Assembly (NCBI RefSeq): GCF_003851885.1
Contig: NZ_BHZE01000024.1
Coordinates: forward strand, 1 to 43,596
DNA: 43,596 nt
Direction of reading: 5' to 3'
Origin: Thermaurantimonas aggregans
Lineage (GTDB): Bacteria > Bacteroidota > Bacteroidia > Flavobacteriales > Schleiferiaceae
Shown: positions 25,291 to 36,210 of the stretch, piece after piece
Layout of the letters: every line of letters begins with the position of its first letter
Numbering within the stretch: the first letter of the stretch is position 1
Made by a program: the position numbers and the translations under genes
Notes under the pieces: generated by a model
The model's database searches: none
What the model was told of the DNA's origin: nothing
What the model saw: only the letters and a program-made list of their open reading frames with translations

Positions 25291-26964
25291 ATGAACACAT
25301 TTGAATCATTAGGCCTTAACAGCGCCCTGCTCAGGGCTATTATTGAAATTGGCTACAAAGAGCCCACCCCGGTACAAGCTGAGGCAATACCGCTTTTAAT
25401 CCAAGAAAATATCGATGTAATCTCGCTGGCACAGACTGGCACCGGCAAGACAGCTGCTTTTGGCCTACCCATGCTCGAGAAGATAACACCGACTGCCAAT
25501 GGGCGACCACAGGCACTTGTACTTTCGCCTACTCGGGAGCTCTGCATTCAAATTGCAGGTGAATTAGAAAAATTTTCAAAATATCTCAAAGTAGAAATTG
25601 TTCCTGTTTACGGTGGGGCAAGTATAAACACCCAAATTCGACGGCTCAAACAAGGCGTTGATATTATCGTAGCTACTCCCGGTAGGCTTATGGACTTGAT
25701 GGAGAGAGATGTAGTATCGCTCGATGAGATTAAAATCGTAGTACTCGACGAGGCTGATGAAATGCTATCAATGGGTTTTAAAGAAGACATAGATGCTATT
25801 TTAAGCCAAACCCCATCGAACAGACTTACATGGCTTTTCTCAGCTACGATGCCCGAAGAAATACGTCGAATTACGAAGACGTACATGAAGAATCCACGTC
25901 AGATCTCTGTGGCAGGTGGTGGCCAGGTAAATGAAAACATCGAACACATTTATCACCTCATTGATGGTCGAGATCGTATAAAAGTTCTTACACGTGTACT
26001 GGACTACTATCCTGATATTTATGCCATAGTCTTTTGTCAGACAAAAATTGAAACTCAACAAGTGGCTGACCGATTGATTGACCACGGATATCCAGCTGGT
26101 TCGCTACACGGCGATATGAGCCAGGCACAGCGCGAGCAGACGATGAATGCCTTTCGCAAACGTGCTATCACAATACTAGTAGCAACCGATGTGGCAGCTC
26201 GCGGTATAGATGTAGAAGATGTAACACATGTGATACACTACCATTTGCCCGACGATTTGGAGTCTTTTACCCACCGAAGTGGTCGTACAGCACGTGCAGG
26301 AAAAAAAGGCACATCAATAGCTTTGGTTAGCAAAAACGAATTGCATCGACTTCGCACGCTCGAAAAAATCATAAAGCGCAAAATTCAGTATGCCAAGGTA
26401 CCCTCGGGTATGGAAGTATGTACCCATCAGATGCAATACTTAATCAATCGCATCACTTCAGAAGAGGTGAATCCATTGGCAGTGGAAGAATTTAGACCTA
26501 TGTTAGATGAACTGCTCGAAAAATATCATCCTCGAGATTTGGTAGAGCGCATCTTCAGTATGGAGTTTAACCGACTGCTAGAAATGTATCGCAATGCGCC
26601 TGATCTGAATGTAAACCCCGAAAAAAATGGAAAAGCCTATGACGATACTGTACCAAGCACCGGAGGCCTGCGCAGATGGTATATCAACGTTGGGATAAAA
26701 GATGGAATGTATTGGCAAGATGTAAAAGATTTTCTCAAGGAAAAAGGCAATCTCGGTCGGAACGATGTAACCGGAGTTGAAACACTGTCTTCTTTTTCCA
26801 CATTTAAATGTACAGAGGAAGTAGCCCGTAGAATTCAAAAGGGTCTTCAAGGATTTACCCTTCAAGGGCGTAAAATCTTTATAAAAGAAGACACAAAAAA
26901 AGATTTCTCACCCCGTAAACCGGAAAGAGACAGTAGAGATAAGCGAAGAAGCCAAATGCTATAA
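25291..26964 (+). CDS. DEAD-box RNA helicase (DeaD/CsdA-like)
   Basis: This 557-residue ATP-dependent RNA helicase has a Q motif near residue 25, AQTGTGKTAA (motif I), VLDEADEML (motif II), SAT (motif III) and HRSGRTARAG (motif VI). Residues 375-460 form a dimerisation-like helical part. About 470-540 is a DbpA-type RNA-binding fold (RRWYINVGIKDGMYWQDVKDFL), which places it near DeaD/CsdA. Such helicases assist ribosome assembly and growth in the cold. The leader of about 110 bases is long enough for post-transcriptional control, but I see no specific element in it. Confidence 0.92.
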   Translation: MNTFESLGLNSALLRAIIEIGYKEPTPVQAEAIPLLIQENIDVISLAQTGTGKTAAFGLPMLEKITPTANGRPQALVLSPTRELCIQIAGELEKFSKYLKVEIVPVYGGASINTQIRRLKQGVDIIVATPGRLMDLMERDVVSLDEIKIVVLDEADEMLSMGFKEDIDAILSQTPSNRLTWLFSATMPEEIRRITKTYMKNPRQISVAGGGQVNENIEHIYHLIDGRDRIKVLTRVLDYYPDIYAIVFCQTKIETQQVADRLIDHGYPAGSLHGDMSQAQREQTMNAFRKRAITILVATDVAARGIDVEDVTHVIHYHLPDDLESFTHRSGRTARAGKKGTSIALVSKNELHRLRTLEKIIKRKIQYAKVPSGMEVCTHQMQYLINRITSEEVNPLAVEEFRPMLDELLEKYHPRDLVERIFSMEFNRLLEMYRNAPDLNVNPEKNGKAYDDTVPSTGGLRRWYINVGIKDGMYWQDVKDFLKEKGNLGRNDVTGVETLSSFSTFKCTEEVARRIQKGLQGFTLQGRKIFIKEDTKKDFSPRKPERDSRDKRRSQML

Positions 26965-27077
26965 AGTTCGAAATTCTCTGTATTTGTAAAAAATAACTTC
27001 AGATTAAAAAATAGACACCCTCGAATCTTTGGCCTGCCCTTATCTTGCGGCCAATTCATAGCAACGAATTGGCCGCT

Positions 27078-27839
27078 TTGAAGACAAATATCTACAATTA
27101 CATTCAAAACAAAGTGCAGCAGGGCACCAAAATGATCGCTGCACTGATTGATCCAGACAAAAACGATGAAAGGTCGCTTTCGAGGATTTTGCCTTATTGT
27201 GAAGAAGCCAAGATTGACTTTTTATTTATAGGTGGCTCACTGTTGGTGCGCGATAGATTAGAATTCACCCTTGACTTTATCAAAAATCACTCAAACCTTC
27301 CTTGCATACTCTTTCCTGGAAGCGTCATGCAGATTTCATCTAAGGCTGATGCTATTCTCTTTCTTTCGCTTATTTCAGGTCGTAATCCTGAATTGCTTAT
27401 AGGCAATCACGTAATAGCTGCACCATACATTTATGAAGCCGGTTTGGAGACGATATCTACAGGTTACATGCTCATACACTGTGGCAACTACACCACAGCA
27501 CACTATATGTCGGGCTGTATGCCCATCCCATCCAACAAGTACGAAATAGCCGCAATGACTGCCTTGGCGGGTCAAATGCTGGGTATGAAGTTAATTTACA
27601 TGGATGGGGGCTCAGGAGCTGCACATCCCATTGAGCCAGGGATGATCGCAACTGTGCGAAAGATTATACAAATTCCGATTGTAGTAGGGGGTGGCATCAG
27701 AACCGAAACGCAAGCCAAACAGGCTTTTGAGGCTGGAGCTGATGTGATTGTTGTAGGAAACGCTTTGGAATCTTCTCCGGAATTATTAATCGACCTGGGA
27801 AAATTAAAAAGAAGCTACTCCTCTAATCCTGTTAATTGA
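27078..27839 (+). CDS. geranylgeranylglyceryl/heptaprenylglyceryl phosphate synthase-like enzyme
   Basis: This enzyme of about 253 residues belongs to the PcrB/GGGP synthase family, which attaches a polyprenyl chain to sn-glycerol-1-phosphate. The TIM-barrel landmarks are ALIDPDK, then FIGGSLL, STGYMLIHCGN, YMDGGSGA, VVGGGIR and the final DVIVVGNALE. The start is uncertain. There is no ATG before 27132, and that one would cut the first strand, so I use the TTG at 27078; a TTG at 27045 is also open. A near-match to the -7 motif (AATCTTTG, 27023-27030) supports a start after about 27040. The product in Bacteroidota is not settled. Confidence 0.82.
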   Translation: MKTNIYNYIQNKVQQGTKMIAALIDPDKNDERSLSRILPYCEEAKIDFLFIGGSLLVRDRLEFTLDFIKNHSNLPCILFPGSVMQISSKADAILFLSLISGRNPELLIGNHVIAAPYIYEAGLETISTGYMLIHCGNYTTAHYMSGCMPIPSNKYEIAAMTALAGQMLGMKLIYMDGGSGAAHPIEPGMIATVRKIIQIPIVVGGGIRTETQAKQAFEAGADVIVVGNALESSPELLIDLGKLKRSYSSNPVN

Positions 27840-27868
27840 AGTAACTTCTCAAGAAGAATTACTGATAA

Positions 27869-28927
27869 TTAAAATCCTATTTTATAACCCAGGCTTAAAC
27901 CAAAGTTTTGAAATCTTCCAAACATCAGTTGACCATTCAAAAAGAGACTGTTCCAAGACAAAATTGCTCCTACACCTGCGTTTACAAATGAATGCGTAGC
28001 ACGAAAATCAACCGGATCCTTTACATTAAACTGAACTCCTTGTATAACAGTACTTGGAACTCCGATATAGTCCGAAAATGTGTAATTAAACGTTCCGCGA
28101 AGCGCAGCATCAGAGGTCGAATTGATAATATTTACCGATAAATAGGGCTTTATTATTCCGAAACTCTTTGCTACCGTAACATCCAAAGCCATTGACCGCG
28201 AATCAATCTCAAAGCGGTTTGGATTTGCATCTTCAACAAAATTTTCGCCAATAAAATTCATTTGATTGTAATTGACTCCGATCAAAAGATCTACCGGCAG
28301 ATTAAACCATCCGAGTGGATTATGCATAACTGATATGCCGAATGATCCGAATCGGATATCTTCACCTATTACAGTGGGGATGTAACGTAGACCTATTCCA
28401 GTATGTATAGGGAACCAGCCTCCCACTTGTATGCTTGCAGTTGGAATAATTGGGGTTTGAAAATCAAATCCATCGGCCACATCTATTTCAGCGCGTACAT
28501 GGTGTCCTTTGATAGGGTCAAAAATTCTGTTACCATTGTTGTCTGTAACATAAAAAAACAATTCATTATCACTATCTCTACCCACGATGGTCGGCAATAT
28601 GTTATTTGTCGGGTTGCTCAGTTCAAAATTGGTAGTGCGATTTATCCCAAAAAAGTCAAAATCTTTCATGGAAGCCGGTAAAAAGGATGCACCAGCTGTA
28701 ATGTTTACAGAAAAGTTGTAAGATTTAGTCGATTCATAAGGCAACTGCCATAATAGGGGATTCACATTTGCAGAACCTTCAAATGCTGGAGACAAATATG
28801 CCTCCAGATAGGCGTTCATATTTTGTCTGAATTCATTTGCTATTCGTTCGTTATTAAATTGGGCGGATATCTTTTGAAAAGCATGTAACATAAATACTAC
28901 CATCAAAAATGTGAGCGTTTTTTTCAT
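27869..28927 (-). CDS. DUF6588-like outer-membrane beta-barrel protein
   Basis: This 352-residue protein has a signal peptide ending around ISAQ, then a helical N-terminal segment (ERIANEFRQNMNAYLEAYLSPAFEG). Repeated beta strands follow, with the last residues LSLGYKIGF ending in phenylalanine as outer-membrane barrels do. It resembles the DUF6588 group of Bacteroidota. The start at 28927 is chosen because the signal peptide begins there; the longer open frame to 29104 adds 59 residues with no signal features. The function is unknown. It is convergent with the GGGP-synthase-like gene. Confidence 0.75.
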   Translation of the reverse strand: MKKTLTFLMVVFMLHAFQKISAQFNNERIANEFRQNMNAYLEAYLSPAFEGSANVNPLLWQLPYESTKSYNFSVNITAGASFLPASMKDFDFFGINRTTNFELSNPTNNILPTIVGRDSDNELFFYVTDNNGNRIFDPIKGHHVRAEIDVADGFDFQTPIIPTASIQVGGWFPIHTGIGLRYIPTVIGEDIRFGSFGISVMHNPLGWFNLPVDLLIGVNYNQMNFIGENFVEDANPNRFEIDSRSMALDVTVAKSFGIIKPYLSVNIINSTSDAALRGTFNYTFSDYIGVPSTVIQGVQFNVKDPVDFRATHSFVNAGVGAILSWNSLFLNGQLMFGRFQNFGLSLGYKIGF

Positions 28928-30793
<1,866 letters not shown>

Positions 30794-30808
30794 TTCAATT
30801 TAGACAAA

Positions 30809-31084
30809 ATGACCGTAGAAATCGTTTCACCCGAAGGCAAAATTTTTACAGGTACTGCTAAATCGATTCAGCTGCCTGGAACCAATGGCCTTTTTCAGGT
30901 GTTAGACAACCACGCACCCCTTATCTCTACCCTTACCGGTGGCAAGCTGAAGCTCGACATCACCGATAAGTCGGCTGAAGGTATCGAGCGCTTTGAAAAA
31001 CTGAGCAATGGTCAATACATATTCCCGATCAAAGGAGGTGTGGTGGAAGTGCTTTCAAATAAAGTAATCGTTTTGGTCGATTAA
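30809..31084 (+). CDS. atpC: F1 ATP synthase subunit epsilon, short form
   Basis: This 91-residue protein consists of the N-terminal beta-sandwich of epsilon only (MTVEIVSPEGKIFTG to GVVEVLSNKVIVLVD). The two C-terminal helices that in other bacteria inhibit ATP hydrolysis are missing. The stop is followed at once by a strong terminator, so this is not a frameshifted longer gene as far as I can see. It lies 15 bases after atpD and is cotranscribed with it. Confidence 0.93.
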   Translation: MTVEIVSPEGKIFTGTAKSIQLPGTNGLFQVLDNHAPLISTLTGGKLKLDITDKSAEGIERFEKLSNGQYIFPIKGGVVEVLSNKVIVLVD

Positions 31085-31114
31085 ACTGCCTTTTCAATTC
31101 TGAAAGTATATTAG

Positions 31115-31137
31115 ACCCCGTCATGAGACGGGGTTTT
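31115..31137 (+). terminator. strong Rho-independent terminator after atpC
   Basis: ACCCCGTC (31115-31122) pairs with GACGGGGT (31127-31134) around the loop ATGA, followed by TTT. It begins 31 bases after the atpC stop. Confidence 0.85.
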
Positions 31138-31185
31138 CTATTCTAAAACAAACCCAAGCATTTTCTTCTAAAACGATTCATTGAA

Positions 31186-31830
31186 ATGGATTTCCTCCCA
31201 ACGCACATCGGCCAGTATGCTGAAGAGCATACGCGATACGAAGGCGATGTACTCGCAGCCCTAGAAAAGGAAACTTATCTGAAAGTGCTAATGCCAAGGA
31301 TGTGCAGCGGACATCTGCAAGGACAAATCCTGCGGATGTTTACCGCAATGATTCGGCCTACCAGAGTACTGGAGATTGGCACGTATACCGGATACTCCGC
31401 CATAGCTATGGCGCAGGCGATGCCCGAAGGTGGACTGCTGCACACCATCGACATCAATCAAGAACTAAAACCCCTTGTTCAAACGTTTATTAAACAAGCT
31501 GGATTAGAATCCAGAATCTATCTTCACTTCGGCAACGCTATGCAAATTGTCCCCTCTCTTCATGAACAATGGGATTTGGTCTTTATCGATGCTGATAAAG
31601 AGAATTATTTGAATTACTATCAAATGGTGTTGCCCAAAGTGAAGATGGGTGGTTTCATCATTGCTGACAATGTGTTGTGGAGTGGTAAAGTGTGTGATCC
31701 CGAGATCAACGATCCAGAAACACAGGCACTTAAAGAATTCAATCACTATGTTCATAAAGATATAAGGGTTGAAAACGTACTGCTGCCCGTGCGCGACGGA
31801 TTAATGATTCTTCGAAAAGTTTCGAATTAA
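31186..31830 (+). CDS. SAM-dependent O-methyltransferase (COMT-like)
   Basis: This 214-residue class I methyltransferase has motif I as VLEIGTYTGYSA, the acidic segment LVFIDADKENY and the metal-site region FIIADNVLWSGKV. These identify the caffeoyl-CoA O-methyltransferase-like family, which uses a divalent metal. The physiological acceptor is unknown. It starts 49 bases after the atpC terminator and 13 bases before the AlbA_2 gene. Confidence 0.9.
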   Translation: MDFLPTHIGQYAEEHTRYEGDVLAALEKETYLKVLMPRMCSGHLQGQILRMFTAMIRPTRVLEIGTYTGYSAIAMAQAMPEGGLLHTIDINQELKPLVQTFIKQAGLESRIYLHFGNAMQIVPSLHEQWDLVFIDADKENYLNYYQMVLPKVKMGGFIIADNVLWSGKVCDPEINDPETQALKEFNHYVHKDIRVENVLLPVRDGLMILRKVSN

Positions 31831-31843
31831 AAAACTACTGCAA

Positions 31844-32494
31844 ATGCAGCTTCAGGCACCCTCCTATCTGATGGAACTCATCGGCCAAGGCGAAGGCCTA
31901 CAGCTCGATTTCAAATTTGCCATTAACGACAGCCGAAAAATTGCCATCAGTTTATCAGCCTTTGCCAATACTAAAGGAGGGCGCCTGCTCATCGGCGTAA
32001 AAGACAACGGCCGAATAGCCGGCGTGCGCAGCGATGAAGAATTTTACATGATTGAGGCTGCTAATGAAATGTATCTTAACAGACCCTTGCCCCTCACTGT
32101 AATTGAGCACGAACAAGAGGGACGCATAGTGCTTGAAGTAATCGTGCCCGAAGACCAAAAGAAAGGCATTAAAGCCATCGATGCACACAACAAAGGTTGG
32201 GCCTACATTCGCCATTTTGACCAAAACATTCTCGCCTCACCTGTACACCTTGAGTATTGGCGCTATGCCGCTGATACAGAGCCTAAAAAGCGATTAAATC
32301 AACAGCAGATCATCCAATCGCTGCGAATCATTAGCAGTTTCGAAGAGGGTATTTCGCTCGAAAACTTTCAGCGAAGGTCAAACATCCAACGAAAGCAAGC
32401 CACAGAGCTGCTTGCTCGATTTCTCTATTGGAATCTGATCAAGACGCACATTGTCAATGGCAGAATCTTGTTCATCGGCACAGAATGCGATTAG
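31844..32494 (+). CDS. AlbA_2 (Schlafen-type) domain protein
   Basis: This 216-residue protein has an AlbA_2 putative nucleic-acid-binding domain over residues 10-135. Its signature is EGLQLDFKFAI, then SAFANTKGGRLLIGVKDNG. A C-terminal segment (about 145-210) looks like a winged helix. Such proteins are often called ATP-binding or transcriptional regulators, but function is rarely shown. The gene ends inside the next one, overlapping it by about 38 bases. Confidence 0.8.
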   Translation: MQLQAPSYLMELIGQGEGLQLDFKFAINDSRKIAISLSAFANTKGGRLLIGVKDNGRIAGVRSDEEFYMIEAANEMYLNRPLPLTVIEHEQEGRIVLEVIVPEDQKKGIKAIDAHNKGWAYIRHFDQNILASPVHLEYWRYAADTEPKKRLNQQQIIQSLRIISSFEEGISLENFQRRSNIQRKQATELLARFLYWNLIKTHIVNGRILFIGTECD

Positions 32495-33170
32495 CCTCTA
32501 TGCCCTTTCTGGGATGGCTACTGATCACAGAGCATTTGAAGTGTTTAAAAAACATTTCTCACATCCCTACACATACATCCCTTGGGTAGAGCCTGAGCGC
32601 ACGGAGTCATTAAGTGACTATACCCAAAGGATGATATCGCCACATTTGAAAGACTCGGGTGCGGTACGCGTAGCCATCGGGCTCTCATTTGGTGGAGTTG
32701 TAGCCTTACATGGTCTCGACCAAGGGTTTTTTACCCATGTTATATTGGTCTCTTCAGTTAAAGGCCGCGACGAATTTTCGCCCTTTTTTCGATTTTTAAG
32801 AATTGTTCCCATTTATCGAATGCTGCCTGATAGTTGGCTTAAGTCAATCTTAGTGGGCAGCGGATTGATTCCTGCTGGCTTAAGGCACGAGCATCAACTA
32901 ATGTTTCGGCAGATGTTTGACCAGTTTTCACCCTCTTACTTCAAGTGGTGTGTCGATCGGCTCATACATATCCCTAAATCCAAACAGCAAAAAAATGTAT
33001 ATCATATTCATGGCACGCACGACGAAGTATTTGCCTATCGATATATTTGCAGTGCTGAGGCAGTGCCGGGCGGCTCACATCTGATGATCGTTACCAGAGC
33101 CAAGGAAATCAGCCGAATGGTCGAGCAAATACTGCAACAAATTAAGCAAACGAATACCATCCAAGTTTGA
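32457..33170 (+). CDS. alpha/beta hydrolase
   Basis: This 237-residue hydrolase has the nucleophile Ser in GLSFGG, an acid Asp in HGTHDEVF and the His in GGSHLMIV. The oxyanion loop LSGMATDHRAF near residue 20 shows that the true start is upstream of it. I use the ATG at 32457, with TTG at 32451 as an alternative. It overlaps the AlbA_2 gene by 38 bases and the helicase gene by four, so it is part of a tightly packed run. The substrate is unknown. Confidence 0.82.
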   Translation: MAESCSSAQNAISLYALSGMATDHRAFEVFKKHFSHPYTYIPWVEPERTESLSDYTQRMISPHLKDSGAVRVAIGLSFGGVVALHGLDQGFFTHVILVSSVKGRDEFSPFFRFLRIVPIYRMLPDSWLKSILVGSGLIPAGLRHEHQLMFRQMFDQFSPSYFKWCVDRLIHIPKSKQQKNVYHIHGTHDEVFAYRYICSAEAVPGGSHLMIVTRAKEISRMVEQILQQIKQTNTIQV

Positions 33171-35521
33171 ATCCAGAAAAATTACTCAACGAGCTGAACG
33201 AGGTACAACGCCAGGCTGTGGTACATACCGAGGGGCCTCTAATGATTATAGCTGGTGCAGGCTCAGGTAAGACGCGTGTTCTTACCTACCGCATAGCCTG
33301 GCTGATGCTTCATAATATCGACCCCTTCAATATTCTCGCGCTTACATTTACCAACAAAGCGGCTCGCGAAATGAAAGAGCGCATCGCTCAAGTGGTGGGC
33401 GCTTCTGAAGCAAAAAACCTTTGGATGGGCACCTTCCATTCCATCTTCGCTCGACTGCTGCGCGTTGATGGACACTTGCTGGGCTATCCCTCCAATTTTA
33501 CCATTTACGATACCGACGACTCCGAAAAACTCATTGCTCAGATCGTAAAAGAGCGAAACCTCGACAAAGACATTTACAAGCCCAAAAAAATTCTCAATCG
33601 AATATCTAATCTAAAAAACAACCTGATCATCCCCCAATACTACGACCGCTTCCCGGAGCTGTTCGAATACGATGAAGCTGCTAAGATTCCAGAATTTAAA
33701 AACGTTTATTCTGCCTATGTAGAGCGCTGCTTTAAGGCCGGCGCTATGGATTTCGACGATATTCTGCTTAAAACCAACGAATTACTCGGAACCTTCCCCG
33801 AAATCTTGGCCAAATACCAAGACCGTTTTCGCTACATTCTGGTCGATGAGTATCAAGACACCAATCACAGTCAATACATCATCGTAAAGGCACTGGCCAA
33901 TAAATTTGAAAACATCTGTGTAGTAGGCGACGATGCGCAGTCGATCTATGCCTTCAGAGGGGCAAACATTCGAAATATTTTAAGCTTTCAAAAAGATTAC
34001 CCCGACTGCAAAATATTCAAACTCGAGCAAAACTACCGCTCAACCCAGAACATCGTAAAAGCTGCAAACTCCCTGATTGCCAAAAATCGCGATCAACTCA
34101 AAAAGGAAGTTTGGACAGCCAACGAACCTGGCGAAAAAATCACGATCTACAAGGCGCTGGACGAGGCTGAAGAAGCGCAATACATCGCAGAGCGCATTAT
34201 GGAGTGGCATCTATCGCGGCAGATGGACTTCAGCAATTTTGCCATCCTCTATCGTACCAATGCGCAGAGCCGCGCCCTCGAAGAAGTGCTGCGCCGAAAA
34301 AACATCCCCTATCGCATCTTTGGAGGTACGAGCTTCTACCAGCGCAAAGAGGTAAAAGACATGCTTGCCTACTTGCGTTTGGCCGTGAATCCTAATGACG
34401 AAGAGGCCCTTCGGCGGGTCATCAACTACCCAGCCCGCGGAATCGGCCAGACTACCCTCGATAAACTGACCATTTTAGCCGATAGATACAATACTACCTT
34501 GTGGTCTATTTGCGAAAACGCCTTACTCTACTCCCGCGACCTTGGCTCGGCAATAGCCCAAAAAGTAAGTGATTTTGCCACCATGATCAAAGGCTTTGGG
34601 GTAATGGCCAAAAAAGAAAGCGCCTGGGATGTAGCGGAACATATTTTTAAAACCTCCGGCCTACTCCGCGCCTTAAAAGAGGATAGCACTGAAGAAGGCA
34701 TCTCAAGGCTTGGCAACGTACAAGAGTTGCTCAACAGCATTAAAGCCTTTAACGACAAACAACTTGAGCTCGAAGCCGATAACGACATTTCGCTCGACTA
34801 TTTCCTGCAGGAAATCGCCCTGCTGACCTCAGCCGATCAAGACGACAAAACCGATCCAAACCGAGTGTCGCTTATGACCCTTCACTTGGCCAAAGGTTTG
34901 GAATTTCCCGTTGTCTTTATTCCGGGAATGGAAGAAGAACTCTTTCCTTCAGCTATGATGATGAACAGCAGAGCCGATCTCGAAGAGGAGCGTCGCTTGT
35001 TTTACGTCGGAATCACTCGAGCCAAAAAAAAGTTGTACCTCACCTTCACGCACATGCGCACGCGCTATGGTCGCACAGCAGATTGCGAGCCAAGCCGCTT
35101 CCTCGAAGAGATTGACGATGAATACACCGAGTTGATCGTTCCTGGCATTCGAACTACTGGACCCACCTTCCTCGGTGGGGTTCCCAATTTAGATGGTCTG
35201 GGTATTTCAAGGCCATATAAAAGCAATTTTATTTCATCAAAACAAACGTTGCCCCCGAATTTTCCGCCTGGCATTAGGCCTCTCCAGCCATCAGAAACTC
35301 CTGCTCAAAAATTAAATAGTCCGTCAGAGCCCCCACCTCAAGGTGAATTTACTACAGATGCCCACCCGGGGGATCGCGTCTATCACCAAAAATTTGGCTA
35401 TGGAAAAGTGCTCTCTGTCGAAGGCACTGGCGTCAATAAAAAAGCTTCTGTAGCCTTCGATCAAGTTGGTGAAAAGAAACTTCTGCTCCAATACGCCAAA
35501 CTCATTAAAGTAACTTCTTGA
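33167..35521 (+). CDS. UvrD/PcrA-type DNA helicase
   Basis: This 784-residue superfamily 1A helicase unwinds DNA 3' to 5'. Motif I reads AGAGSGKTRVL, motif II LVDEYQDT, motif III GDDAQSIYAFRGA and motif VI VGITRAKKKLYL. The last 60 residues (HPGDRVYHQKFGYGKVLSVEG) form the Tudor-like module that in PcrA/UvrD contacts RNA polymerase. Translation starts at a TTG overlapping the previous stop (TTGA), because no ATG precedes the essential motifs. It is followed by DUF4290 and murA. Confidence 0.92.
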   Translation: MNPEKLLNELNEVQRQAVVHTEGPLMIIAGAGSGKTRVLTYRIAWLMLHNIDPFNILALTFTNKAAREMKERIAQVVGASEAKNLWMGTFHSIFARLLRVDGHLLGYPSNFTIYDTDDSEKLIAQIVKERNLDKDIYKPKKILNRISNLKNNLIIPQYYDRFPELFEYDEAAKIPEFKNVYSAYVERCFKAGAMDFDDILLKTNELLGTFPEILAKYQDRFRYILVDEYQDTNHSQYIIVKALANKFENICVVGDDAQSIYAFRGANIRNILSFQKDYPDCKIFKLEQNYRSTQNIVKAANSLIAKNRDQLKKEVWTANEPGEKITIYKALDEAEEAQYIAERIMEWHLSRQMDFSNFAILYRTNAQSRALEEVLRRKNIPYRIFGGTSFYQRKEVKDMLAYLRLAVNPNDEEALRRVINYPARGIGQTTLDKLTILADRYNTTLWSICENALLYSRDLGSAIAQKVSDFATMIKGFGVMAKKESAWDVAEHIFKTSGLLRALKEDSTEEGISRLGNVQELLNSIKAFNDKQLELEADNDISLDYFLQEIALLTSADQDDKTDPNRVSLMTLHLAKGLEFPVVFIPGMEEELFPSAMMMNSRADLEEERRLFYVGITRAKKKLYLTFTHMRTRYGRTADCEPSRFLEEIDDEYTELIVPGIRTTGPTFLGGVPNLDGLGISRPYKSNFISSKQTLPPNFPPGIRPLQPSETPAQKLNSPSEPPPQGEFTTDAHPGDRVYHQKFGYGKVLSVEGTGVNKKASVAFDQVGEKKLLLQYAKLIKVTS

Positions 35522-35532
35522 TTCTATAAAAA

Positions 35533-36198
35533 ATGTCAAACGAACAACACCACCTCACCTATAACACATCGCTCGAGCCTCTCATCATACCAGAATACGG
35601 ACGCATCGTGCACAAGATGATTCAATACACCATCAACCTGCCCACCAAAGAAGAACGCAACCGAGCCGCTCGAGCTATCATTGAAGTAATTGGCAACCTC
35701 AACCCGCAGCTGCGCGATCATCAAGACTTCCGCCACAAGCTCTGGGATCACCTCTTTCTGATGAGCGATTTCAAGCTCGATGTCGATAGTCCTTACCCCA
35801 TTCCTACACGTGAACAGCTCTCCGAACCACCCCGCAGGCTTAGCTACCCTCAGAAGTCAGCGCATTACCGATACTACGGCACCATCATCCGCCAGATGAT
35901 CAAAAAAGCCATCGAAATGCCTGAAGGCGAAGAAAAGTACAACTACATTCGCCTCATTGCCAATCAGATGAAAAAAACCTATCTGCAGTGGAACAAAGAA
36001 ACCGTAGAAGACGAAGTCATACTCAACGACATCCGCGAGCTCTCCAATGGCGCACTAAACCTTAGCGAACTCACCCTCACCTCAAGTCAGGCCCTGCGCA
36101 AAATGACCAGCCAAACCAACCAACACGCCAAAAAGAAAAACGGCTTCAAAAAGAACCAGAAAAACTACGGCAAACACAAAAAAAATTTTAAAAAATAA
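35533..36198 (+). CDS. DUF4290 protein
   Basis: This 221-residue protein matches the DUF4290 family, typical of Bacteroidota and usually located upstream of murA. It has an alpha-helical body (about 1-190) with repeated YGRIVHKMIQY and YYGTIIRQMIKKA segments, suggesting two related halves. A very basic C-terminal tail is rich in Lys and Asn. The tail could bind RNA or DNA, but function is unknown. It is 12 bases before murA. Confidence 0.85.
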   Translation: MSNEQHHLTYNTSLEPLIIPEYGRIVHKMIQYTINLPTKEERNRAARAIIEVIGNLNPQLRDHQDFRHKLWDHLFLMSDFKLDVDSPYPIPTREQLSEPPRRLSYPQKSAHYRYYGTIIRQMIKKAIEMPEGEEKYNYIRLIANQMKKTYLQWNKETVEDEVILNDIRELSNGALNLSELTLTSSQALRKMTSQTNQHAKKKNGFKKNQKNYGKHKKNFKK

Positions 36199-36210
36199 CA
36201 TCGCCCTTAC

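Noticed and set aside
27839-27862. Imperfect palindrome between the convergent GGGP-synthase-like and barrel-protein genes
   Set aside because: The stem is short and there is no T-run; it could be chance.
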